Shown one piece after another: positions 50,829-61,914 of a stretch of DNA of 64,000 bases (its first letter is position 1; every line of letters starts with the position of its first letter). The notes beneath the pieces were generated by a model that saw only the letters and a program-made list of their open reading frames with translations, made no database searches and was not told where the DNA came from. The stretch is from Lobosporangium transversale (Eukaryota > Mortierellomycota > Mortierellomycetes > Mortierellales > Mortierellaceae), in assembly GCF_002105155.1 (NCBI RefSeq), contig NW_019028979.1:682001-746000 (forward strand), in the 5' to 3' direction. The translations under genes and the position numbers were made by a program.

Positions 50829-53027
50829 TCAGAAACAACTTGGTATCACATACACGGCTCCATCGGTACTGCTACCAGCTCGGGAAAAAGTGGAGGAGCT
50901 TGCGCTTCCTTCACGTATTATGTATATACCTACCTGCAAGTACATAGCCGCGGAGACGAGGCAACAATTATTCTAATGACGGATCATATCGGAAAAACCC
51001 GAGAAATCCAGAGAAATGATTCGATCTTGCGCAGGGCCATCGAGCAAGTTGCTGCAATATCATTTCACATTAAAAATTACTGAACCTTGATTTGCGCCAT
51101 ATTCATCATATTCATCATAATCATTTAACGTTTTTTTATGTTCCTGACTTCCTATAATCTACAAATAAACAAAACCCAGGATGTCAAAGTCCAAAGGGTA
51201 CACATGACATGGTCCCGCAGTGTTGAAGGGGGAGGGGGACGAAAGAGAGTTGATGTAGAATATGGGCAACATGTTTAGTTTTATATAAAAGCTTAAAAAA
51301 GATCTGTATCAAAGATGGCGGGATTTTCGTCAGCGTGTGTACAGAACATAACCCATGATATGCCATGGATGTTAAATTATTTATGCTGGCCATCATTATA
51401 ATTCATATATTCATCCTTTAACGAAAGAATTAAAAAAGTTTATATATATCAAATAACCCTCATCTAAATAAGAAGAATGGTGCGAAGTTCCCATTTTTTT
51501 TCTCGCTTTTTCTCCGGTTGGGTAGTAATAAACAGACAATGTTAGAATCGATCTATGATCGTTACTATGCATAACAAAGTAATAGAAGAAGAAAGAAACA
51601 CGTTAGCGCCGTGCATCTGTAGAAGCTGTAAGCCCACATGGGGATGAACGGATGGACAAAGATGAGTAAATGTTTCTTAGAATGTTCCTTCCATTCCTTT
51701 TTCTATGGGGGGTTGAAGTGGCGTTTGCATAAACCAAACATCCATATTGTTACACCACACCATCAGTGAAGGTTTTTTTTTTTTTTTTTTTTTCATAGGC
51801 GTGTTTGTGTGTAAATGTTAGTTTGAGCTGACTTTATCAGATCGTTGTTTAGTGTTTAATGTTTAGAATTCAGTGCTCACAACCCATTACATGAGGAAGA
51901 AGTATTATAAACAAATGATTTTTACTTTACATTTTCTTTATCAGATCGACTCTTTTTCTTTTATCCATGTATTATATCAATGTTCTTATTCCCCGACCCA
52001 GGAAAGACATATCTCAGCTCATTTATTTAGGCTAAATTGCCGCTCCTCATTGTGGTCAGCCGTTCTACATGTATTTGAATACATATCAACCACATCATTC
52101 AGTGCGCAACCAGTTTAACCATGACAAACAAGTAAACATGAAGCTTTTTTTTTTTTTTTTTTTTTTTTTGCTTGGACCCATTTTACTTCTAAATACCTTA
52201 TTTGTATGCCATCTGTCATCAGATATCTCTTCCAAAACAGTCAGTCCATGTAACACCGTTTTCTCAACATTCAGAATATGCAAACTATATATATATAATC
52301 AATTTACCGGAGGGATTTGAATTTGCGAAGAAATAAAAAAAAAATCTGATAAACAAACTAAACCCAGACAAAACCTTAAATCTTAAAGGACTATCAGATC
52401 ATGGCAAAAGATGCGCCATTTGGCGCGTGAGAAAGACTGGACTAGGCAAACAGTTTCTGACGCTCTGTGGATGACCACATGATGGCCTCATTCATTCCTC
52501 TCCTACTGTGCAATACATTTTCTTTAATGTTATTCCTCATCCCCCTCCCTCCCTAACCTGGATAGAGCATGGGCAAGAGTGTGAATGAATGCTTTAAACC
52601 CAGCTTGGGAACCGAAAGAATCTTATGATTGTATGGATCTTTACATATTAAAACGATACATCTTTGCAGATTTCGAGTACATGGCTGCTTCTTCGTAACT
52701 GTACTACCAACAGAAGTTTAAACAATCATTGCATAAAGTTGAATTCTGTGGTAGACTAGTGTTATAACCGGTTTTTTTTGAGTCAACTCAAAACCAACAG
52801 ATCAACGCCCTCTCTTCTACTCCACGCGATTCGGTGCCTTTCTTTTTTTTTTTTTTTTTTTTTTTTTGTTTGATTCCAGACGATTATAAAAGCTAGCCTT
52901 GCAAATCCTTTTTTTTTTTTTTTTTTTTTTTTCCTCGTTCCTTACCTCAGCTTAAGCACTCCAGTGGCCTTACCATCCTCTCTTCATAATCCAATCTCGT
53001 TGAGCATCCTTGCACATCTTTCCAATC
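50829..53027. other. 2.2-kb intergenic region with many T runs
   Basis: No gene supported on either strand. T runs occur near 51774, 52145, 52843 and 52911. An inverted GCGCCA/TGGCGC pair lies at 52413-52426. The segment nearest the next gene has a TATA element and a CT-rich leader. Confidence 0.45.
52885..52892 (+). promoter_or_regulatory. TATA box upstream of the Cys-rich membrane protein gene
   Basis: TATAAAAG stands about 140 bases upstream of the start codon and is followed by a T run and a pyrimidine-rich leader, the usual core-promoter layout of strongly expressed fungal genes. Confidence 0.55.
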
Positions 53028-53360
53028 ATGTCTACCACCCCCGCCCCCGCCAACGTGAGAATGCCCTGGACTCAGTTCTACTGTACTGAAAATACCCCTT
53101 GCCCAGTTGAGGGAACCGTCTGCCATGCTCGCAAGTACTGTATCCCCAACTTGAAGCAGGGTGAGGCCTGCTACGATTCCAAGGACTCTGTCCCTCCATT
53201 CGTTGCCCGTGTCGACAACGTCTACACCCTCTTCTGCGACATGCCTACTGAGATCAAGGCCCAGAACGTCACCTGCCCCTTGGGATGCGAGAGTACGTTT
53301 TTATCGTTATTTTAGGCTGTTAGCCACCAACCCAATGGCTTTTTCTTTTATGACACTTGC

Positions 53361-53392
<32 letters not shown>

Positions 53393-53765
53393 GTGGGAAA
53401 CAGAGTGGGAGGACTGCCACGGCAATATTTGCATGATCAAGAAGTGCAATGCAGCCCAGTCTGCCTGCAGAGCCGGTAATGATGAAATGTGCATGGGCGT
53501 TCTCCGCGAGGAGACCTTCTGCTACGACCCTTTGATGCACGGTAGCAAGCCCATTACGATTCAAGGGGAGAAGGGTCTTTCGAGCTCCCAGATCGGCGGT
53601 ATTGCTGGAGGTGTCTCTGCTGCCGTCGTTGTCCTCGCTGCCGTTGGTGCCTTCTTGATCCGTCGTCGCCGTGCTGTCAAGGCTAAGCAGGCTTCCCAAC
53701 AGTCTTTGCCTTCCTACTCTGCTCAAGATGAGAAGAGCGCCATGCAGCAGGCCACCACTGCTTAA
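53028..53765 (+). CDS. Cys-rich single-pass membrane protein without signal peptide
   Basis: Two exons, 53028-53292 and 53404-53765, close to 208 residues. The first 140 residues hold about fifteen Cys in spaced pairs (ENTPCPVEGTVCHARKYC, CPLGCEKWEDCHGNIC, CNAAQSACRAGNDEMC), as in disulfide-rich ectodomains. One transmembrane helix follows at about 150-175 (IGGIAGGVSAAVVVLAAVG), then RRRRAVKAK and a short tail with PSYSA. There is no N-terminal signal (MSTTPAPANVRMPW), so insertion would be as an N-out signal anchor. C-ending codons predominate, suggesting high expression. Ligand or wall-sensor function is plausible but unproven; no homologous family is recognised. Confidence 0.78.
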
Positions 53766-54822
53766 AAAAAAAAAGTAGAGAGAGTAGTCATACACTTCAA
53801 TAATTAACTCGTACATATAAATTGTGAAATAGTTGTATAGCGACCATTATTTTTTTTTTCTTCCTTCATAAACAGCATTAATACCCAAATACACCTTCCA
53901 ATATATATATTTTGATGTTATTGATGTTACTGTATGCTTGCGGAGGAAATTGTAGAGACGTCTCATTGGTGTTTATTTATTTATTTTTTCCTCTTCTTCG
54001 GAATTAATGTTTGTATCAGATCAGAAAAGGAATTTATTTTTTCCTCTGAATTTGACATTGCGTCGCGTCCAAGTTGATATACGCGTCATATTCGTGCGCT
54101 ATGCTTTTTTTTTTTTTTTTTCCCTTCATGGTGAACATGCCTGTGTTTTTTTTCAAGAGTGTATTCAGGGGAACAAGTAAGACAAGTCTACAATGCAATT
54201 TAAAGAAAGAAAGAAAAAAAAAAAAAATTTACACGCTTCGATGTTTCTTTTTTCCAGAGTTGCCAAAAAAAAAAAAAAAAATGTTGAGACAATTGGATAA
54301 GATCGTTCCAACACTATGGAATAGGATTAGTTTCTAGTCATAAAAATGTTTTTGTATTGGTCATTTGTCTTTATCTACAGAAATAGACTCATTATATTAT
54401 ACAGATAAATATATGTATATACATACTTGTCGTTTCATAGTTCAAAGAACGATGGCCTAGAAAAGCATTCAAATTCTTTGGGTATATGAGGACAAATTTA
54501 TTCTTTTTTTTTTTTTTTTTTTTTTTTTGATTGCCAGCTGTTCTTTCTGACCATCATGCAAAGAAATGCATTTAAGTGTACTAATTCTTTTAGGCTCCAA
54601 AAGCATTGAATGCGTGATATGTAATGCAAACCACTAATCTTTTCCCACGATGCAGGGCAGAAATTCTGGCTGTGGGATGTTTGCAGCAAGCAAAGGCAAC
54701 TCCCTCTCTTCCTTTTTTCAACACATGGCAATTGTTACAAATAAATGAAGGCCATGCATCAGTGGTGAGGACGGGAGCACAAAAATTAAACATGGAAATG
54801 GAATTACTTGCCTACAAGTGAA

Positions 54823-54853
<31 letters not shown>

Positions 54854-55107
54854 TCCTCTCACCAATCGTTGACATCTCTCCAACTATATCGCCTAACCAT
54901 ATCTTGGTTAAGCATAGATCACCAACAAATAGTCTTTCCATTCACTCTGCACTTTATAAATGTGCCATAACAACAGTTACGGATAAAAAAAAAAATTAGA
55001 TGTCACGAGGGAGGAAATGCGACAGAAGACAGACAAGCAATTTATTTTTTTGTGGTCGAGCGATGGTGGTGCAAAAGAAGCTCAAGTTCTTTATTCTCTC
55101 TTTTTTT
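53766..55107. other. Convergent intergenic region rich in A/T runs
   Basis: No gene supported. It holds 3' flanks of the Cys-rich membrane protein and eL34 genes. Poly(T) runs lie near 54503-54528 and 54828-54854; reading frames here are mostly translated homopolymers. Confidence 0.45.
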
Positions 55108-56151
55108 TTACTTGGCCTTGGTGGCTTTGGGAGCCTTGGCGGGCTTGGCGTTCTTGCTCTGGGCCTTGATGACCTTCTTGACGATCTTCTGCTCCTCGAT
55201 CAAGAAAGCGCGAACGATTCTGTCACGGACGCAGTTGGCGCAGCGGGAACCACCATAGGCACGGTTAACGGTCTTCTGGCGGCGAGAGATGCGGGCGTAC
55301 TCAGTGGGGCGGAGAGCGGGAATCTGGTAAGGATTATCAAAACAAGAAAATAGATATATATATATCGATAAGAAACAACGTCGTCAGTAAACATTGCATT
55401 ATACAAAGCGATATTGGTTTTGTGTCTGCTTCCTGCTAGATTTTGCTCTTCAATCAGTCATCACTATAATGTCCCAGTCTAAATAGTCCACGAACTCTAG
55501 TTAAGCAAACATTAACCTCTGATTATACTGAAGGTACTAAATACACGCAGTTCGCTTAATCATCGAAAGATGAGCTGACAACACATTAAAGTCGATCTGA
55601 TGCTGTGTTCCTGACAATAGTGGATGGTAATAAAAAAGGGACATCTCCTTTAAAACTGTCCCGGTGCTTAAAGAGTTATTAAGACAGAATATAAAAAAAG
55701 CCATTCCCTTCTATTTGGCCGAACAGATAGGGAAAAATGTAGATCGTTGCTAAGGTTGTTGGTCACTATGGTGCTAATGAGAAATAAATCGTCTGATGAT
55801 CCTGTTTCTTTTGTCCAGTAAATCATCCTGAATCATAATAGGCTATACCATTTTTTTTTTTTTTTTTTCCTCGTTGACTTGTTGTATCCTCCCACTCATT
55901 TACTACGGCAGCTCTTTTTTGTTTTTTTTCTGCATTTCCATTGCGTCCCTAGGTTAGTCCTATTTTATTTTTTTCCCCCAAGTCCAACTTACACCAGGAA
56001 GAGCAACACCGCAATCACCGCACTTGGGGGAAGTGCCGGGCTTCTTCTCATAGAGCCAAGTCAAGCGACCACCAGGGGTCTTGACGACGCGAGTCCTGTT
56101 GGACTTGGTGTTGTAGGACAAACGGCGGCGGTAAGTGAGACGCTGAGCCAT
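55108..56151 (-). CDS. RPL34: 60S ribosomal protein eL34
   Basis: Structural protein of the large cytosolic ribosomal subunit. Two exons, 56151-55993 and 55323-55108, close to 124 residues, as expected. The start [18 protein letters not shown] and the block [11 protein letters not shown] are diagnostic. A four-Cys zinc site is formed by KCGDCG in exon 1 and SRCANC in exon 2. The Lys/Ala-rich end (KAPKATKAK) is typical. Codons are strongly C-biased. The single intron is about 670 bases, roughly six times the local norm, which is common in ribosomal protein genes that host regulatory sequence or snoRNAs. Confidence 0.97.
55324..55992 (-). other. Long intron of the eL34 gene
   Basis: GT-AG intron of 669 bases with no internal reading frame of note. 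On the gene strand, GTGATGA and a CTGA about 85 bases further on could be read as C and D boxes, but no closing stem is present, so I do not annotate a snoRNA. Confidence 0.6.
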
Positions 56152-58893
56152 CTTCTATAAGAATTGTTTGAGAGCCAGAAAAGAGTGGAAGATTGGATGT
56201 CTATTAGCAGACTTGGTCATGAATAATATAACAATTTTCCTTTCTTTTTTTGAAATGGCTGCAAGATCATTGAAAAGTTGAATCAATCGTAATGCTGTGT
56301 TTTCTGATTCATGATGTTGAAGCTCCCTTTAGCTGAGATCAAGTATAAAAGATTGAATTGATTATGATGATGGATCCTTTTGCATGTATAATGATGGGTG
56401 ATTGCAAGATTTGCTTAATGGGAAGCTATATCCATGAATTTTTCCTAACGAACTCCATGATCCTGGAGTAATATCTGTGTTGGAATAAGAAAAATAGTCG
56501 ACCGATGGATGTATTATTATCCTTTGATAATGGATGTATTTGAAACGACTACGATTTATGATGCCGTAGCAATTTTGCCCACACCTGTAGAATTACTTCA
56601 AATGGGATAGAGGAAGATCCAACATTGTGCACAGTAACAGACAAGTCAAATACAATGGCTTCGCACTGTTATTAAGGGCCTATCACGTGATGAGAGCAAT
56701 TGTGATCAGACGCGACGCGACGCGCCAACTGCCACGAAATAAAGGAAAAGCTGTCTATTGAGCATGCAAAAACCAGTGGGAGGAGTCGTTCAAGCGGTGG
56801 CTTTCACCACTACTCCGATATAAATCTAATTTTTTTATCTTCTATCACCTGTTTACTAGTAGAGACGCAATAAAAGTTACGTATAGCAGCTTATGATGAT
56901 TTGACATGGTATTGAAATGCTTTACGGATATACAAGATAAGGAGAACAAGAGCTGTTTATTATTGTTGTCAAGCGGGACCCCTTTGTTTGGGCCCCGCCA
57001 CAGCTATCATCTAATATTCCGATCTTATGGATAAAATTGGAAGTGTCTCCTTAGGGGAGACATTTCCTAAGCCTCAAGGATGGAGGGTTACTCTTTTTTT
57101 TTTTTTTTTTTTTTTTTTCATGAACTCCATGAAGATATCCTACGGGATAGTCGCAGGATATAAGGTCGGAAAGACCTTTGTTCGGAAGTCCTGTCCGCTT
57201 GCCAGGCTATGCTGGACGCTCGAAAGCGGCTGAGGCTGTTAGGGAAGGAGAGGAGGGGAGGGAGAGGAGCCCTTAAAAAGCCTTCGTGGCGTTACCATAC
57301 TAGATTAGGCTTTGTTGAATAAATATCCTTGGTCTCGCCCTTGGTCCCCTCTATTATGTTCTGTTCTGCAACCTCTCGATTCTGCTGCGTGAACTGAGGA
57401 GCGGGGGGATATTTTTTTTATTTTTTTTGACACCAAGGGATGAGAGGGTATTAAATGGTGGGATAGGATGACGTTTGGGTTCCGCAATCGCAACACTTTT
57501 AATATCCCTCCGCTTTAATTCAAAGAGAGTCGCCTGCTGTCAACAGTTGCTGTCGATGCTCCAAGTGCATAGAACCCAGTTTTGGGTTCCGGTCTAGCAC
57601 GTGGTTGCAGTTCTCTGACCCCTCACAAACTTTTCTCTCTCTCTCCCTCTAACGGAAGACATGGCGGCTGGCCATGTGTTTTCGCTATAAGCCTATGACG
57701 GCAAAAAATAAAATAAAATAAAAAAAGTGTTATTTTTTGATAACAAAAAATAATAATAATAAAAAAGGAAGGTATTTAGACGTACATGGCGTATCTACTG
57801 AGCTTATTAGCAGACTCACTGAGGACCCGGGGGTCGTATCTGTTGTGGAGGAGAGCCAGGTTATCGAGTCCCCATTCGAATAGCGGAATAGAGAATATGG
57901 TTGACTTGAAAAGCTGATCTCGGGATGGAGCACAAGAGCGGCAGGTCACCCACGGAAAGAAAAAAAGAAGTGTTGTGATAAGGGACAAAGGAGAAGAAGA
58001 AGCATTAGTTCTTTTTTGCAAAAGAAAAAAAAAAAAAAAAAAAAAACGGTGAATGCATTGGTCATGTGAAAAGGAAAGCGTCAATGATGAAAGGTATCTG
58101 GACTAGTACATTGAAGAAAGCAGGGACAAGGCAAGGCGCAAATCCACAAGAGAGTTTCAATATGCCATGCAGAAGAGTTGTTGAATTTAGACTTTTTTTT
58201 TTTAAAAAAAAAAAGCTTCATTTCTAGAACATGTTCTGTAACCGTGGAATGCCCGGAAGAATGATAGTGAAAATGTCCCATTGGGATAGGACTGTGGGAA
58301 TATATGGGAGGATCAAGGATAGAGCAAGGAATGGTGGCAATGAAGGATGAGTCCATCTGTGTGCTTGATTGGGCCATGCCATGCGACATTTACAGAAATT
58401 GGAAATGGTGTTGTCAAATGTAAGGTTATGCTCCTTTTCGTCACTTTAGTTGTCCTGAAGAATAGGATTGAAATCTTTTAATGGCATGGCAACCACAAAG
58501 ATCCAGGTGAGCATAAATAAAAATAAAAGGATATGTATTTTTATATAAAAGAGGTTGGCAAGTTAATGACATAGTAACTAATAAATAACTTTTTTTTTTT
58601 TTTTTTTTATTTTTATTCCTACTTTCATCATTCACTCTTTCTCTTTCCCCCTCTTCAACTCCTTCTTCCGTTTCTTTTTTACATTGTCAAAAAAGCTTTT
58701 TTTTTTTTTTTTTTGCCTTTTCCACACTCACGTCTGTGCATTTTATTTTAATCAAGATCTCATTCACCCTAACCATTCATCCATTGACACATCAACACTC
58801 TCCTACATTCATTCATTTCCCTTTGCTTATATATCCATATCCACATTCACTTTCATATCCATATTTCATTTGATACAGCAATTTTAACTGACC
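56152..58893. other. 2.7-kb divergent intergenic region without a recognisable protein gene
   Basis: It holds the eL34 upstream flank, a GACGC tandem (about 56709-56726), a hairpin-rich stretch (56973-57229) and A/T runs, then the CT-rich leader of the Ragulator gene from about 58610. No coding sequence is convincing on either strand. Confidence 0.5.
56973..57229. other. Cluster of perfect short hairpins, possible structured RNA or element relic
   Basis: Several perfect inverted repeats follow one another: GCGGG/CCCGC (56973-56998, with inner CCC/GGG), TGTCTCC/GGAGACA (57044-57062), ATATCCT/AGGATAT (57135-57161), AAGGTC/GACCTT around loop GGAAA (57162-57178) and CCGCTT/AAGCGG (57195-57229) enclosing CCAG/CTGG. 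A T run of about 25 interrupts the series near 57094-57118. GC content is higher than in flanking DNA. No known RNA family was matched; strand is undetermined. Confidence 0.35.
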
Positions 58894-58950
58894 ATGGGCT
58901 GCTGTGGAAGCAAACAGTCTGATTATGACGAGGTAATATATTATAGTCTC

Positions 58951-58983
<33 letters not shown>

Positions 58984-61883
58984 TCAGACATTGGTGGTGG
59001 TCTATGCACATAGATTACATTAGCGCACATACATCACATCACACCATTCACACACACAGTCCATTCATCACTTGGTCCAACTTGGATTTGTATACTTCAT
59101 TACTCCATTGCTATTTAATGCATTGCAATCACCATCTTAATCATCGATCATCACACTTTCACTCCACTACGTGATAAACAAAGTAAAAAAGAGGAACTTA
59201 GTCACATGCTTGTACAAACTTCGACATCGTTCCGTCACATTGAAGCATGTATCGAAGCAGCAGACACTTGACAAACCATGCCAGCAACAACAGTAACAAC
59301 AATAACAACAACTATAGCATATAAAACAAGCTTTTTTTTTTTTCTGATTTGGCTTGCCGATACAAATAGACAACCCTTTTTTTACCCCCTCTCTCCAGTC
59401 AATTGTATATAAAAAAAAACAACAGCAGCAACTATCCAACGGCAATTGATCCAATTGGTTCTGTACTCTATGAGTGTGAATGTGAATGTGGGTGTGAGTG
59501 TGTGAGTGTGAGTGTGAGTGAACAAGAACTTTCAGTCAATATCCTCTTCTATCTGATCTAGTTCATGAATATCAGCGAATGGTGCATATCCAAGGCTGAA
59601 AAGCACATGTTTTTTTTTTTTTTTTTTTTCTCGCGATTTCGCTTTGACCATGATCATTGCGGCATTCTTTTTTTTTATTTATTGCCTAAGTGTGGTCTGA
59701 GTCGTGAATCGTGAATGTTGGAGTGGTACGCCTCCTTTTCTCCCATTTTTTTCGTCGCATCGGAGAGCGAAAGCAAATGCTGGTAAAATGAGGAGCAGAC
59801 ATTGCAGGGGAGCAAGGAAAGCGGGAAGAGCGTATTTGGGAAGAGCGTATTTGGGAACAGAATTGGATGCAGTAACATTGCTACAGGAAGCCCCGATTTG
59901 TTAATATTCCAAATGCATCAATGTCTATTCTGTTCTTTATGCATTGCTTAGAAATCTTCACGACACAAAACATTTTTTGGGCCATAGTGTTCGTTATATG
60001 TCAGATCTTCTCACTCCTCTCCCCTCCCCTCTTTTGTACTTGAATTTTTTTTACTTTTTGCATGATAATTGCATTGGGATCAATATTTATATGGAGGAGA
60101 GAATGAGAGCTGTGTTCTAGATACTGGACAATAATGGAATGTAGAAGGAGGGAGAGGAAGGGGAAGCTCTAGATATTTTTGACTCGAATGTTCATTAAAA
60201 TTGACTTTGCCAAATTTCTGTGTTCGAGAAAGTCAAATCATGGATATGTTGTTCTCCTTTTTTCGGAAGAGGATTGTCAATCTCCTCTCATTCTGCATTT
60301 TGCCCTTTTTTACCTCTGTCTAAACTCCGATTAATACTTCTTGCGCATAATTAATGCAATAAAGGGAAGAGTACTCAAAGTGAACCATATTCATGATGTT
60401 TGTACTAATCCATTAATTCTCACTACACCATCATTGTAGGACGAGCGCGTTCCTATATTGCGCGCCAATGAGTTATATCCGTAAGTACTAAAAAAGACAA
60501 TGAGATTAAAATGTGACACGTAGCATGGGAGGATTACTGTTGCCGTGAAAAAAAAAAAAAAAAAAAAACCATTTCAACTACACGTATTTCACTATCAAGT
60601 GTATGGGCCATGTTACAAAAGAATGCGATCACCAAGATAAAGGATAGAAAAACATGAGAGCATTGGAAGGATTGAAAAGTGCAGGGGTACGGACTGCTAA
60701 GCAACACAATGTAGTCCAAACAAAGAGGGTCTCATTATTATTATCAATTTTCAGTTCCTGCTTTCAGTTCGTTGTACATTGGCTCAGCAAACAGAATCTA
60801 AAATTTGTGTTGCACATGCAAGGTTGGCAAAGATAAAATGTGCTGGGTAACCCACGTCCAACAGGCGACTTTGAAAGATTTGGTAATTGTTATGCTCCTT
60901 TAACTTTTTTTTTTTTTTTTTTTTTTTGCACGTCAACAAAAAAAAAAAAAAAAAGAGAGAGATTGATGATAAGATGTGGTTGAGGAGTAACTGTCCGATT
61001 GACAGGCAATTTTTTTTTGTCCGTTACGCAGGATCTGTTGTGTCCTACCATGTTTTTAACTTTTGAACCAATGATAGTAGAATATTTGGCGGGAAAAAAG
61101 TAGTTGACAGGACATTGTCTGCTTACATTGTGATGACGGAATCTGCTTTTCTCTTCACAACACAACAAGACGATGTAATGGATGTAACGCCATTATGTAC
61201 GAAGAGGGATGGTGCGCGCATTCAGTCAAGGACTGTTTTGCACAACAGCCTTACCCCCTTTTGCGCGCTATTATGACTGTTTATGGTTTCACTTTGAATA
61301 AGGCACTTGCACGATTGAACGATTGAACGATTGAACGATTGAACGATTGAACGATTGTTGACTAAATGGTGTGAATGGTGTGGGGGACGTCTGCTCTGTT
61401 TGCTTTTTACGCCAAGCTCATTTGATAGTGGCCCATCAATAGTTAGCCACATGTGGACCCATTGGCTTGATTTGTCCAACAAAACGATCATAATTAAAAC
61501 AAGGGACAAATAGACTAATCAAATGCAAAAAAAACCCCCAACTTCAAATATGTAGTGAAAATAGGATTATTCATGGATCTATCGAACAGAACCAAGCCCG
61601 TGAATTCGATTCCTTGCAAAGGATTGTTGAGCGTACAGCAGGGTAAGAGTCTAATTTAATGTTTGACATTTATGTTTATTTTTTTATTATTTTTTTTTTT
61701 TTCCTTTGGGGCCCATCACAAACTATACCTTCACTGCTATGAAAGGAAAAAGTCTCCGAGGAAGGACTCTTGTTGGTTATTGCAATATTCGAGATGGTTA
61801 ATGGGATGTATGATGTCCTGGGTTGTTCTTTTTTGTTCTTTATTTGTCACTACAATGTCACCGATGTTTACAATGGCGTCGGG

Positions 61884-61914
<31 letters not shown>

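Noticed and set aside
50829-50976. Continuation of the membrane protein in another frame after its stop
   Set aside because: It would need an intron of only a few bases or a frameshift; the preceding frame ends normally and composition changes there.
53369-53816. Minus-strand frame overlapping the Cys-rich membrane protein
   Set aside because: It is a shadow of the real exon and ends in a translated homopolymer.
55383-55472. Possible C/D box snoRNA in the eL34 intron (GTGATGA and CTGA on the gene strand)
   Set aside because: The boxes are about 85 bases apart but there is no terminal stem and no recognisable guide or C'/D' pair; chance occurrence is likely.
57237-57495. Solo LTR (TGTT start, AATAAA inside, CAACA end)
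   Set aside because: No matching short target duplication or clear terminal inverted repeat, no primer-binding site and no second copy in the window.
61584-61660. tRNA-like B box (ATTCGATTCC) in intron 2 of the LAMTOR1-like gene
   Set aside because: No matching acceptor stem, D arm or anticodon arm can be drawn upstream.
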